Positions 7,768 to 18,113 of a stretch of DNA of 64,000 nt are shown in pieces. The stretch is from Streptomyces ruber (GTDB taxonomy: Bacteria; Actinomycetota; Actinomycetes; Streptomycetales; Streptomycetaceae): the NCBI RefSeq assembly GCF_014648075.1, contig NZ_BMQK01000002.1, positions 310,001-374,000 on the forward strand. The letters run 5' to 3'. Under the pieces are notes generated by a model. It ran no database searches. It saw nothing but the letters and a program-made list of their open reading frames with translations, and was not told where the DNA came from. Within the stretch, counting starts at the first letter, position 1. Every line of letters begins with the position of its first letter. The translations under genes and the position numbers were made by a program.

Positions 7768-8500
7768 CGGCTCCGTCGTCCTTCTCGAGGACGATGTCCT
7801 GTTGTTCGACGTGGCGATGCCGCGATCGGACCGGCCCTTCGAACCGCTGCCGGACATCCTGGCGGACTTCGGTTACCGTCCCGGTGACATCGCCGAGTTC
7901 GTCATCGCCGGAGTCGGTACCGGCGCGGAGGCAGCGCCGGACCGCTCCGCAGCGGGCACCCGTTCGCTGGCGACGGCATTGACCGGCACCTTCTCGATGC
8001 GAGGGAGGAAGTACCCCTTCCGCGGCTTCGGCCGCGCGTTCGCGCACCTCGCGGGCGCCTACGCCATCAGCCCTTTCGCCCGTCGGGGCGAGCCCGCCCT
8101 CATCGTGGTGGGCGACGGCGGGACGGCCGCGCGGCTCTCCTACATCACGCCCTCCGGATGGGTCGACAGCGGCGGCCGGGTCCCCTCCCCGGCCCCGCGG
8201 GACCTGGATGACCGCATCCGCTCCTGGAAGGGCGCCGGCCCGTGGAACCTCGTCCTCGCCGGCAACGCCGGTCACGCGGCCGGATCGACCGGTGCGCTGC
8301 GGACCCTGCCCACGCTTCGTGACGCCTGGCTGTCGCCGCTGCCCGGAGAGACCGGTGCCGCACTGGGTGCGGGCGTCGCCCGGCTGTTCGAGAGACGTGG
8401 TATGGCCTGTGCCATTGGCTGGCACTCCCGGCTCGTCCCGGTCCTGGGCGCCGCTTCCGCCGGGGCGGAACCGGAGACAGTCGTCACGGGGGTCGGCTGA
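7736..8500 (+). CDS. Half-length carbamoyltransferase-like (ASKHA-fold) protein
   Basis: A 254-residue protein with no strong standard domain, but it parallels the N-terminal half of the carbamoyltransferase three genes upstream. It opens with an ASKHA-like strand (MLICALDPTSDGSVVLLEDD). The stretch AFAHLAGAYAISPF...ALIVVGDGG (102-129) lines up with HHESHGLSAFLCSPF...ALVVTCDGRG. The stretch NLVLAGNAGHAAGST corresponds to ICLAGGVFANVKLN. The double-His motif is reduced to a single His (104) and the whole C-terminal domain is absent, so independent catalysis is doubtful. It could be a partner or regulator of the full-length enzyme. GAGGAG precedes the ATG at 7736, and the gene overlaps the MFS gene by 32 bases, so it is a maintained member of the operon rather than debris. 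Confidence 0.7.
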   Translation: MLICALDPTSDGSVVLLEDDVLLFDVAMPRSDRPFEPLPDILADFGYRPGDIAEFVIAGVGTGAEAAPDRSAAGTRSLATALTGTFSMRGRKYPFRGFGRAFAHLAGAYAISPFARRGEPALIVVGDGGTAARLSYITPSGWVDSGGRVPSPAPRDLDDRIRSWKGAGPWNLVLAGNAGHAAGSTGALRTLPTLRDAWLSPLPGETGAALGAGVARLFERRGMACAIGWHSRLVPVLGAASAGAEPETVVTGVG

Positions 8501-8602
8501 GTCGTGCGGGCTGCCGCCGCGTGCCGTCCCGACCCGGAACCCGTGACCCGTGGCCCGGGTCCCAGGTCAGGAGGGGCTTCGCGATACTTTCTCCTGGAAC
8601 CT

Positions 8603-10132
8603 TCAGATGTCCCGGAAGATCTCGATCTGCGCCCCCACGGAGTTCAACCGCTCCGCCAGATCCTCGTACCCCCGGTTGATCACGTAGACATTGCGCAGCA
8701 CCGACGTGCCCTCCGCCGCCATCATCGCCAGCAGCACCACCACCGCGGGCCGCAGTGCCGGCGGGCACATCATCTCGGCGGCGCGCCAGCGGGTCGGGCC
8801 CTCGACCAGGACGCGGTGGGGGTCCAGCAGCTGGAGGCGGCCGCCGAGGCGGTTCAGGTCGGTCAGGTAGATCGCCCGGTTGTCGTAGACCCAGTCGTGG
8901 ATCAGGGTCTTGCCCTGGGCCACCGCCGCGATCGCGGCGAAGAACGGGACGTTGTCGATGTTCAGTCCGGGGAACGGCATGGGGTGGATCTTGTCGATCG
9001 GCGCCTCGAGCTTCGAGGGGCGGACCGTCAGGTCGATCAACCGGGTGCGGCCGTTGTCCGCGACGTACTCGGGGGTGCGGTCGTGGTCGAGGCCCATCTC
9101 CTCCAGCACCGCGAGCTCGATCTCCAGGAACTCGATGGGCACGCGCCGGACCGTCAGCTCCGACTCCGTGACGACGGCCGCCGCCAGCAGGCTCATCGCC
9201 TCGACCGGGTCCTCGGAGGGCGAGTAGTCCACGTCCACGTCGATGTCCGGCACGCCGTGCACGGTGAGCGTGGTCGTGCCGATGCCCTCCACCCGCACGC
9301 CCAGGGCCTCCAGGAAGAAGCACAGGTCCTGGACCATGTAGTTGGAGGAGGCGTTGCGGATGACCGTGGTACCGGGGTGGCGGGCGGCGGCGAGGAGCGC
9401 GTTCTCCGTGACCGTGTCGCCGCGCTCCGTCAGGACGATGGGGCGGCCGGGGGAGACCGAGCGGTCGACCACGGCGTGGTAGTGGCCCTCCGTCGCGGCG
9501 ACCTCCAGGCCGAACCGGCGCAGCGCGATCATGTGCGGCTCGATGGTGCGGGTGCCGAGGTCGCAGCCGCCCGCGTACGGGAGCCTGAAGCGGTCCAGCC
9601 GGTGCAGCAGCGGGCCGAGGAACATGATGATGGAGCGGGTGCGGACCGCCGCCTCCGCGTCGATGGCGTCCATGTCGAGGGTGGCCGGAGGGATGATCTC
9701 CAGGTCGACGCCGTCGTTGATCCAGCGGGTGCGGACGCCGATCGAGCCGAGCACCTCGAGGAGGCGGTAGACCTCCTCGATGCGCGCCACCCGGCGCAGC
9801 ACCGTGCGCCCCTTGTTGAGCAGCGAGGCGCACAGCAGTGCCACGCACGCGTTCTTGCTGGTCTTGACGTCGATGGCGCCCGACAGACGACGTCCGCCGA
9901 CCACGCGCAGGTGCATCGGACCGGCGTAGCCCAGGGAGACGATCTCGCTGTCCAGGGCCTCGCCGATGCGGGCGATCATCTCAAGGCTGATGTTCTGGTT
10001 GCCGCGCTCGATGCGGTTGACGGCGCTCTGGCTGGTACCGAGAGCCTCCGCGAGCTGCGACTGCGTCCAGCCCCGGTGCTGCCGGGCATCACGGATGAGC
10101 TTGCCGATGCGTACGAGGTAGTCGTCTGCCAT
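8603..10132 (-). CDS. XRE-domain MurA-like enolpyruvyl transferase
   Basis: A 509-residue fusion. Residues 5-68 are a Cro/CI-type helix-turn-helix (WTQSQLAEALGTSQSAVNRIE). Residues 74-509 are an EPSP/MurA-type enolpyruvyl transferase. Catalytic features of MurA are kept: Lys93-Asn94 in TSKNAC, and the loop cysteine Cys190 in GGCDLGTR, the fosfomycin target in MurA. It may therefore transfer enolpyruvate to UDP-GlcNAc and also bind DNA, or use the domain as a metabolite-responsive regulator. Such fusions occur next to aconitase in streptomycetes as a second MurA. A palindrome 12 bases upstream of the ATG is a natural autoregulatory site. The gene is transcribed away from acnA, with a small DUF4236 gene in between. 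Confidence 0.85.
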   Translation of the reverse strand: MADDYLVRIGKLIRDARQHRGWTQSQLAEALGTSQSAVNRIERGNQNISLEMIARIGEALDSEIVSLGYAGPMHLRVVGGRRLSGAIDVKTSKNACVALLCASLLNKGRTVLRRVARIEEVYRLLEVLGSIGVRTRWINDGVDLEIIPPATLDMDAIDAEAAVRTRSIIMFLGPLLHRLDRFRLPYAGGCDLGTRTIEPHMIALRRFGLEVAATEGHYHAVVDRSVSPGRPIVLTERGDTVTENALLAAARHPGTTVIRNASSNYMVQDLCFFLEALGVRVEGIGTTTLTVHGVPDIDVDVDYSPSEDPVEAMSLLAAAVVTESELTVRRVPIEFLEIELAVLEEMGLDHDRTPEYVADNGRTRLIDLTVRPSKLEAPIDKIHPMPFPGLNIDNVPFFAAIAAVAQGKTLIHDWVYDNRAIYLTDLNRLGGRLQLLDPHRVLVEGPTRWRAAEMMCPPALRPAVVVLLAMMAAEGTSVLRNVYVINRGYEDLAERLNSVGAQIEIFRDI

Positions 10133-10143
10133 GAGTCGAGACT

Positions 10144-10159
10144 ATCTCACATATGAGAT
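10144..10159. promoter_or_regulatory. Palindromic operator upstream of XRE-MurA
   Basis: ATCTCA-CATA-TGAGAT, 6-bp arms around a CATATG core, 12 to 27 bases before the start codon of the XRE-MurA gene. Size and placement fit autorepression by the gene's own helix-turn-helix domain, which is an inference. Confidence 0.5.
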
Positions 10160-10221
10160 TTCGCATCCGGAGGGCGGCGTTCGGATGATGAGGCGTCAGT
10201 GACCGCTCCGGCCCGGAGTGT

Positions 10222-10419
10222 TCAGCGGCGCCTGGCCGTGCGGGTGCTGCGCCAGCCGAACGGGCCCGGCAGGTCCATCGACGTCGTGCGGCGCCCCGTG
10301 CTGCTGTGCGTGTAGCGCGGGCCGCTCCTGCCGCCGGTGGTGATGGACCACGAGCGCCTGTTGATGTTCAGCCGTACGCCGGGGAAGATGCGGAAACTCT
10401 TGCGGAACGTCAGGGGCAC
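10222..10419 (-). CDS. DUF4236 small protein
   Basis: A 65-residue basic protein. It starts MPLTFRKSFRIFPGVRLN and continues with RRSWSITTGG and a DLPGPFGW segment, matching the DUF4236 pattern of FRKS.K..PGVR.N and a glycine/threonine-rich repeat. The GTG start at 10419 follows GGAAGGAG at ideal spacing. The function of the family is unknown; it is often found as a short N-terminal or stand-alone domain. It is transcribed in the same direction as the XRE-MurA gene, about 90 bases ahead of it. Confidence 0.75.
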   Translation of the reverse strand: MPLTFRKSFRIFPGVRLNINRRSWSITTGGRSGPRYTHSSTGRRTTSMDLPGPFGWRSTRTARRR

Positions 10420-10655
10420 GTCGGGCTCCTTCCGGGGTGCCGGTCGCCGGTCGCCGGTTGTCGGTGGTGGTCCTTGGCTCCCCGCTTACCCCGGCTCCGC
10501 GTGCCGATGGGTGCCCGCGCCCATCTGGTTGAAAGTGAAAGCCCGCACTCCGCGTCATCTTCCGCCGCGGCGGGGCACCCGTAAGTGACCCGTGGGTCAC
10601 GGGCGGACATCACGGCGGGCCCGGGCATGACCAAGCGGCCCCCATGTACTAGAGT

Positions 10656-10673
10656 TATCTCGACATCGAGATA
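10656..10673. promoter_or_regulatory. Perfect palindrome TATCTCGA-CA-TCGAGATA
   Basis: Two exact 8-bp arms with a CA spacer. The TCTCGA/TCGAGA half-sites resemble operators of MarR-family regulators in actinomycetes. It lies about 140 bases before acnA. The responding regulator is not identifiable from the window. Confidence 0.5.
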
Positions 10674-10728
10674 TCTGCCGAGGCGCACCGAGGCCGCGCG
10701 CCATCACCAAGCTGGCGGTAAGGCGAAC

Positions 10729-13537
<2,809 letters not shown>

Positions 13538-13557
13538 GCGCGTCAGTACGGCAGTTC

Positions 13558-13592
13558 GGGCCGCATCCCCCGTCTTCCGGGGGGTGCGGCCC
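13558..13592. terminator. Terminator after acnA
   Basis: GGGCCGCATCCCCC pairs with GGGGGGTGCGGCCC (one G-T wobble), giving a 14-bp stem 20 bases after the acnA stop, without a long T-tract, as usual in Streptomyces. Confidence 0.8.
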
Positions 13593-13630
13593 GTTGCCTT
13601 CGCGGAAGCGTGAAACCCCTGCGTCAAACG

Positions 13631-13659
13631 TTTACAAGGCGACCGCAGGGAGCTAACTT
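13631..13659 (+). promoter_or_regulatory. Apparent orphan SigHrdB-type promoter
   Basis: TTTACA (13631-13636), a 17-bp spacer, then TAACTT (13654-13659). It points rightward into a 13-bp hairpin and then the antisense strand of the GH92 gene. A CebR-like operator lies 17 bases past the -10. No sense gene follows. Confidence 0.45.
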
Positions 13660-13667
13660 CTCCAGGT

Positions 13668-13738
13668 GCGTGAGGTGGGAGCGCTCCCAGCCCCCGGTGG
13701 ACCGGAACCCGCCGAGGGGTCCCGTTCCCACCTCACGC
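13668..13738. other. 13-bp perfect inverted repeat with 45-base loop
   Basis: GCGTGAGGTGGGA (13668-13680) pairs with its exact complement at 13726-13738. The left arm overlaps the CebR-like box. It could terminate the GH92 transcript from the right or form a leader structure for the rightward promoter. The loop contains no open frame of note. Confidence 0.55.
13676..13689. promoter_or_regulatory. CebR-like operator TGGGAGCGCTCCCA
   Basis: A perfect 14-bp palindrome identical to the known CebR box, the LacI-family repressor site of cellobiose/cellulose genes in Streptomyces. Here it is not in front of a sense gene but between acnA and the 3' end of the GH92 gene. Confidence 0.65.
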
Positions 13739-13770
13739 CGCCTTTCCGTGCGAAGCGCCGGTACCGGGCG

Positions 13771-16700
13771 TCAGGACAGCAGCTCCACCTCCGCCAGCGT
13801 CGACTCACCGGTCAGGACGAGCCGGTAGTGCTGGTACGCCCCCGGCTTCTGCACCGAGAACGCGCGCGTCTGCCGGTCCCAGGCGAAGGACTCGCCGGAG
13901 CGCCGGTCGAGGGTCTGCCAGGACGTGCCGTCCTTCGAGCCCTGGAGCGTCCAGCCCGCCGGTGCCTTCGTCCGGTCCCTGGACGACGTCAGCGTGTACT
14001 GCACCGCCTTCGTGCGCCCGGAGACCGGGAGGTCGACGGAGACGACGGTCGCGTCCGTCGCCGAGGTGTCGTCGAAGAGCGCGCCCTCGCCCTCCAGCGC
14101 GTCCGAGCGGGGCGTCGGCACCTCGTCGTCCTTCGTGATCGAGACGGGCGCCGCGTTCTTGCCCGTGCCCCACGCCGACGGCTTCGGCCCCATGTCGAAC
14201 TCCAGCACCGCGCCCTTGGCGATCAGCGAGTGCGGCAGCGAGGTCGACGTCCACTTCTTGCCGTTGACCTTCAGGCCCTGCACGTAGACGTTCTTCGCGC
14301 TGTTCTTCGGGGCCTTGATCACCAGGTCCCGGCCGTTCTCCAGGTGGACGGTCGCCTTCTTGAACAGCGGGGAGCCGATGGCGTACTCGCCGCTGCCCAT
14401 CACCAGCGGGTAGAAGCCGAGCGAGGAGAACAGGTACCAGGCGGACTGCTCGCCGTTGTCCTCGTCGCCGGGGTAGCCCTGCCCGATCTCACTGCCGGTG
14501 TAGAGGCGGGAGAGCACCTCGCGGACCTTCTCCTGCGTCTTCCAGGGCTGCCCGGCCGCGTCGTACATGTAGGTCACGTGGTGCGCGACCTGATTGGAGT
14601 GGCCGTAGTTGCCCATGCGCACGTCGCGGGCCTCGGTCATCTCGTGGATGACGCCGCCGTACGACCCCTTGAACTCGGGCGACGCCGTCTCGGGCGTGGA
14701 GAAGTACTCGTCGAGCTTCTCGGCGAGGCCCTTCCGGCCGCCGTACAGGTTGGCCAGGCCCCGGCTGTCCTGCGGGGCGGTGAAGGCGTAGCCCCAGCCG
14801 TTGGTCTCCGTGTAGTCGTAGCCCCACACGCGCGGGTCGTACTCGGCCGAGTCGACCCGCCAGTCACCGTTGGCGTCCTTGCCCTGGAAGAAGCCCGCGT
14901 CCTCGTCGAAGAGGTTCACGTAGTCCCGGGCGCGGTCCAGGAAGTAGTCCGACTCCTCCTTGTAGCGCTTCTCGCCCGTCTTCTCGTACAGGGCCCGGCC
15001 CATCCGGGCGATGCCGTAGTCGTTGAGGAAGCCCTCCAGCGCCCACGACAGGCCCTCGTGCGTCCCGGTGCTCGTGTAGCCGAGGAACGGCGAGGTCTCC
15101 ATGCCCTTGCGGCCGACGCCGGAGGAGGGCGGCACCACCGTCGCGTTCTTCAGCGCGGCCTCGTACGCGGCCTTCGCGTCCATCCGCACGCCCTTGACGT
15201 ACGCGTCCGCGAACGCGACGTCCGAGGAGGTGCCCGTCATCAGGTCGGCGTAGCCGGGGGAGGACCAGCGCGAGGTCCAGCCGCCGTCCTTGTACTGCTG
15301 CACGAACCCGTCGACCAGCTCGCCGGCCTTCTCGGGGGTGAGCAGGGAGTACGCCGGCCAGGTGGTGCGGTAGGTGTCCCAGAAGCCGTTGTTCACGTAC
15401 ACCTTGCCGTCGACGATCTTCGCGCCGGTGTGCGTGGGGGTGTCCTGGCTCTCCATCGCCGTGAACGGGGACGCGTACCTGTCCTTGCCGCCGACCTTCT
15501 CGAAACCGGAGTTCGGGTAGAGGAAGAGCCGGTACATGCCGGAGTACAGCGTGGTCAGCTGGTCCGGGGTCGCGCCCTCCACCTCGACCCTGCCGAGGAG
15601 CTGGTCCCACTGCCGCTGCGCCCGCTGCTTCACCTTGTCGAACGAGGTGCCGTCCGGGATCTCCTGGCGCAGGTTGTCCTTCGCCTGGCCGACGCTGATG
15701 AGCGAGGTGGCGATGCGCAGGGTGACGGTGCGGTCGGCGCCCGCGTCGAAGCGCAGGTGGCCCTTGACGCCCGACGAACCGCCGTCCGTGACCGGCTTGT
15801 CGAACGTGCCGTACACGAACAGCCGGGTCGCGCCCGTCGACAGGCCGGACTTCACGTCCGAGTAGCCGGTGAAGGTGCCGTCCGCCTCGTTCAGCGTCAG
15901 GCCCGCCTGGTCGGTGACGTTGTCGAAGAGGACGCTCGCGTCGTCACCGGGGTAGGTGAAGCGCATGACCGCCGCGTGGTCGGTCGGCGCCATCTCGGCC
16001 TTGACGCCGTTCTCGAAGCGCACCCCGTAGTAGTGCGGGCGCGCCGTCTCGTTCTCGTGCCGGAAGGCCAGCTCCCGGGCCTCGCGGCCGGTGTCCGGGG
16101 TACCGGCGGCGGCCGACGGCATCACCTGGAAGGTCTGCCGGTCGCCCATCCAGGGGCTCGGCTCGTGGCTCGCGCTGAAGGCCTGGATCGTGGGCAGGTT
16201 GTCCGCGTTGTTGCCGCGGTGGTAGTCGTACAGCCAGCTCAGCGAGCCGGCGTTGGTCACCGGGGTCCAGAAGTTGAAGCCGTGCGGCACGGCGGTCGCC
16301 GGTATGTTGTTGCCGCGCGAGAAGCTGCCGGTGGAGTGGGTGCCGCGGGTGGTGACCGCGTAGTCCGACAGGTGGGCCTTCGGCTTCTCGGGGGCCTTGA
16401 CCCGCAGCGCCACGTCGTCGATCCAGCCGCGGAACTTCGCCGGCCCCTTCGGGGAGTCGTACGCGACCAGGATGCGGTCCACCGTCCGGCCGGCCGCGAC
16501 CGAGCCTATGCGCGAGGTGACGTTGTTCCACTGGTTGACGTACAGCACCTTGGCGTCGCCCTGCCCGCGGGGTGTCAGCGGGAAGCCGTGCTGGTCGGTG
16601 GCGCGCAGGTCGCTCAGATAGGTGCCGTCGGTGAAGGCGAGGTCGACGGAGACGTTGGTGGCGTCGTAGTCCAGGTCGCCGTCGGCCATCTGGGGAAAGA

Positions 16701-17565
16701 TCCGGTAGGCCAGCTCGGTGTTCCGGCCGACCGCCACATCGACGTCGAAGACCTTGTTGTACGAGTACGCCCGGTCGTCCGCCGTGTGGCGGCCCGCGTA
16801 CCGCAGCGCCCGCTTGCCGGTGAAGCCCGCGCCGGACTTCGCGGTGGGCGAGCCGCTCGGTCCGCGGTCGACCAGCGTGAGCATGTCCTGCGGGACCGGC
16901 TCGTTCTCCTCGCCGCCCGTGGAGAACTGCACGTCGGCGAGTTGGAGGGCGTCGGACGCGCCGTTGTTCCGGGTGATCTCCAGTCGGAAGTGCCGGTACT
17001 CGGCCGGTGCCTGGAGGCCGTACGACTTCGTCTGGTACCGCTCCGGGAACGACTCGCCCGTCCGGGTGTCGAGGACCGTCCACGCCACGCCGTCCGCCGA
17101 GCCCTTGAGCACCCAGTCCCTCGGGTCGCGTTCGGCGTGGTCGTTGGCCGAGGTCAGCGCGTACGTCGTGATCGCGGCCGGGGCGTCGAGGTCGAACTCG
17201 GCCCAGCCGGTGGGCGCGAAGGTCAGCCATTTGCTGCCCGGTTCGCCGTCGGCGAGGTTCTCCTTCACCTCGTTCGCACCCGTGTTCTCGCCGCTGGCCC
17301 GGACGTCCGTGACGTGGTCGGTCACATTGCCGGGGATGCCGCTGCTGTAGCCGCCGTCGACGCCGGAGGCCCGCTTGGAGCCGTCCGGTGCCGTGTCGAC
17401 GGTATTGAGCCAGTCCGGTGCGGGATCGTCTGTCTCGAACGAAGAAGCGAACTCCCGGTCCGCGGCCGCGCGGGCGGGCAGCGCGACCGCCGCTCCCTGC
17501 GAGGCCAGGACCAGTGCGAACGCGGCCGCGCCGAGCGCCGCCGTGGAACCCCATCTGTGCCGCAT
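13771..17565 (-). CDS. Secreted GH92 alpha-mannosidase with F5/8-type C domains
   Basis: A 1264-residue exported enzyme. An N-terminal signal (hydrophobic run ending near LPARAAA) is followed by a discoidin/F5-8 type C sugar-binding domain (about 75-200), a second beta-rich binding segment (about 220-390), and the GH92 beta-sandwich and (alpha/alpha)6 barrel. Family motifs are FNFWTPVTNAGSLSWLYDY and GYPGDEDNGEQSAWYLFSSLG; the latter holds the acidic residues that activate water with Ca2+. A final F5/8 domain covers roughly 1130-1264. GH92 enzymes remove terminal alpha-mannose, mostly alpha-1,2. The ATG at 17565 follows GGGAGGG; an ATC-free extension to 17598 is open but less likely. A LacI-type palindrome lies about 50 bases upstream. 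Confidence 0.9.
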   Translation of the reverse strand: MRHRWGSTAALGAAAFALVLASQGAAVALPARAAADREFASSFETDDPAPDWLNTVDTAPDGSKRASGVDGGYSSGIPGNVTDHVTDVRASGENTGANEVKENLADGEPGSKWLTFAPTGWAEFDLDAPAAITTYALTSANDHAERDPRDWVLKGSADGVAWTVLDTRTGESFPERYQTKSYGLQAPAEYRHFRLEITRNNGASDALQLADVQFSTGGEENEPVPQDMLTLVDRGPSGSPTAKSGAGFTGKRALRYAGRHTADDRAYSYNKVFDVDVAVGRNTELAYRIFPQMADGDLDYDATNVSVDLAFTDGTYLSDLRATDQHGFPLTPRGQGDAKVLYVNQWNNVTSRIGSVAAGRTVDRILVAYDSPKGPAKFRGWIDDVALRVKAPEKPKAHLSDYAVTTRGTHSTGSFSRGNNIPATAVPHGFNFWTPVTNAGSLSWLYDYHRGNNADNLPTIQAFSASHEPSPWMGDRQTFQVMPSAAAGTPDTGREARELAFRHENETARPHYYGVRFENGVKAEMAPTDHAAVMRFTYPGDDASVLFDNVTDQAGLTLNEADGTFTGYSDVKSGLSTGATRLFVYGTFDKPVTDGGSSGVKGHLRFDAGADRTVTLRIATSLISVGQAKDNLRQEIPDGTSFDKVKQRAQRQWDQLLGRVEVEGATPDQLTTLYSGMYRLFLYPNSGFEKVGGKDRYASPFTAMESQDTPTHTGAKIVDGKVYVNNGFWDTYRTTWPAYSLLTPEKAGELVDGFVQQYKDGGWTSRWSSPGYADLMTGTSSDVAFADAYVKGVRMDAKAAYEAALKNATVVPPSSGVGRKGMETSPFLGYTSTGTHEGLSWALEGFLNDYGIARMGRALYEKTGEKRYKEESDYFLDRARDYVNLFDEDAGFFQGKDANGDWRVDSAEYDPRVWGYDYTETNGWGYAFTAPQDSRGLANLYGGRKGLAEKLDEYFSTPETASPEFKGSYGGVIHEMTEARDVRMGNYGHSNQVAHHVTYMYDAAGQPWKTQEKVREVLSRLYTGSEIGQGYPGDEDNGEQSAWYLFSSLGFYPLVMGSGEYAIGSPLFKKATVHLENGRDLVIKAPKNSAKNVYVQGLKVNGKKWTSTSLPHSLIAKGAVLEFDMGPKPSAWGTGKNAAPVSITKDDEVPTPRSDALEGEGALFDDTSATDATVVSVDLPVSGRTKAVQYTLTSSRDRTKAPAGWTLQGSKDGTSWQTLDRRSGESFAWDRQTRAFSVQKPGAYQHYRLVLTGESTLAEVELLS

Positions 17566-17613
17566 GCTGCGAGCACCCTCCCTGCTGCGCCTGATCACCG
17601 ACGATCAGAATCG

Positions 17614-17625
17614 GACAACGTTGTC
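17614..17625. promoter_or_regulatory. LacI-type palindrome GACAACGTTGTC
   Basis: A perfect 12-bp palindrome with the central CG typical of LacI-family operators, about 50 bases upstream of the GH92 start and so overlapping its expected promoter. Which LacI protein reads it is unknown. Confidence 0.55.
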
Positions 17626-17859
17626 AACTTGCTGCGCAAGCACAAGTAGGGTTCAAGTGGTCGGCGCTGTCAAGGGTGTTGAGTGAGGCATCCGGGGACG
17701 CGCGTGGCGCGATTCCTACCGCAGGCCCCACTCCTGACGGGGCGGGAGCGTGTAGATCTTCCATGGAGAACGGAGCCGCTCCGCTCATATTTCCGCGAGG
17801 TCTCAACTAGGAAAAGACCCACGGCCAACCTTGTTCTCGATGTTGATCCCCCGTCGGCA

Positions 17860-17875
17860 AGTGGACTATACCTGT
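17860..17875. promoter_or_regulatory. DasR (dre)-like site upstream of ngcE
   Basis: AGTGGACTATACCTGT matches the dre consensus AGTGGTCTAGACCACT at 12 of 16 positions. DasR is the GlcNAc-responsive GntR regulator of chitin uptake genes, which suits an NgcEFG-type importer. It sits about 240 bases before the ATG. Confidence 0.4.
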
Positions 17876-18113
17876 CGCATCCGCCCAGTCGTTCGACTGC
17901 TGAGGACACGCACGGTCCGGGGAGGAAACCCGGGCGGCCGCGGACGTGTCACACACGCCGACGGGCCACCCGTCCCGGTTGAATCCCTCACGCACGCTTC
18001 GCACGACCCAGCACCACCAGCACCATCCGAGTACCACCCAGCTTGAACCCGACCGCGGTGCCGGGGAGGATCCGGTACACCGCCTGAGTCCTGGAGAAAG
18101 CGAGGACTTGAGC

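Larger units (their letters stand above)
17566..18113. other. Divergent control region of GH92 and ngcE
   Basis: About 550 bases with no credible gene. It carries a LacI-type palindrome serving the GH92 gene (17614-17625) and a dre-like site (17860-17875) on the ngcE side. A self-complementary CGGAGC-CGCTCCG patch lies near 17776. A plus-strand extension of the ngcE frame into this region is an artefact of a missing stop codon. Confidence 0.6.

Noticed and set aside
8540-8565. Possible terminator hairpin GACCCG-TGGCC-CGGGTC after the cassette
   Set aside because: The stem is only 6 bp, too weak to call a terminator.
13666-17649. 1327-residue plus-strand open frame across the GH92 gene
   Set aside because: It is antisense to a protein with clear GH92 and F5/8 domain motifs. 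Long open shadows are expected in high-GC DNA, and the translation is Arg/Val/Gly-rich without motifs.
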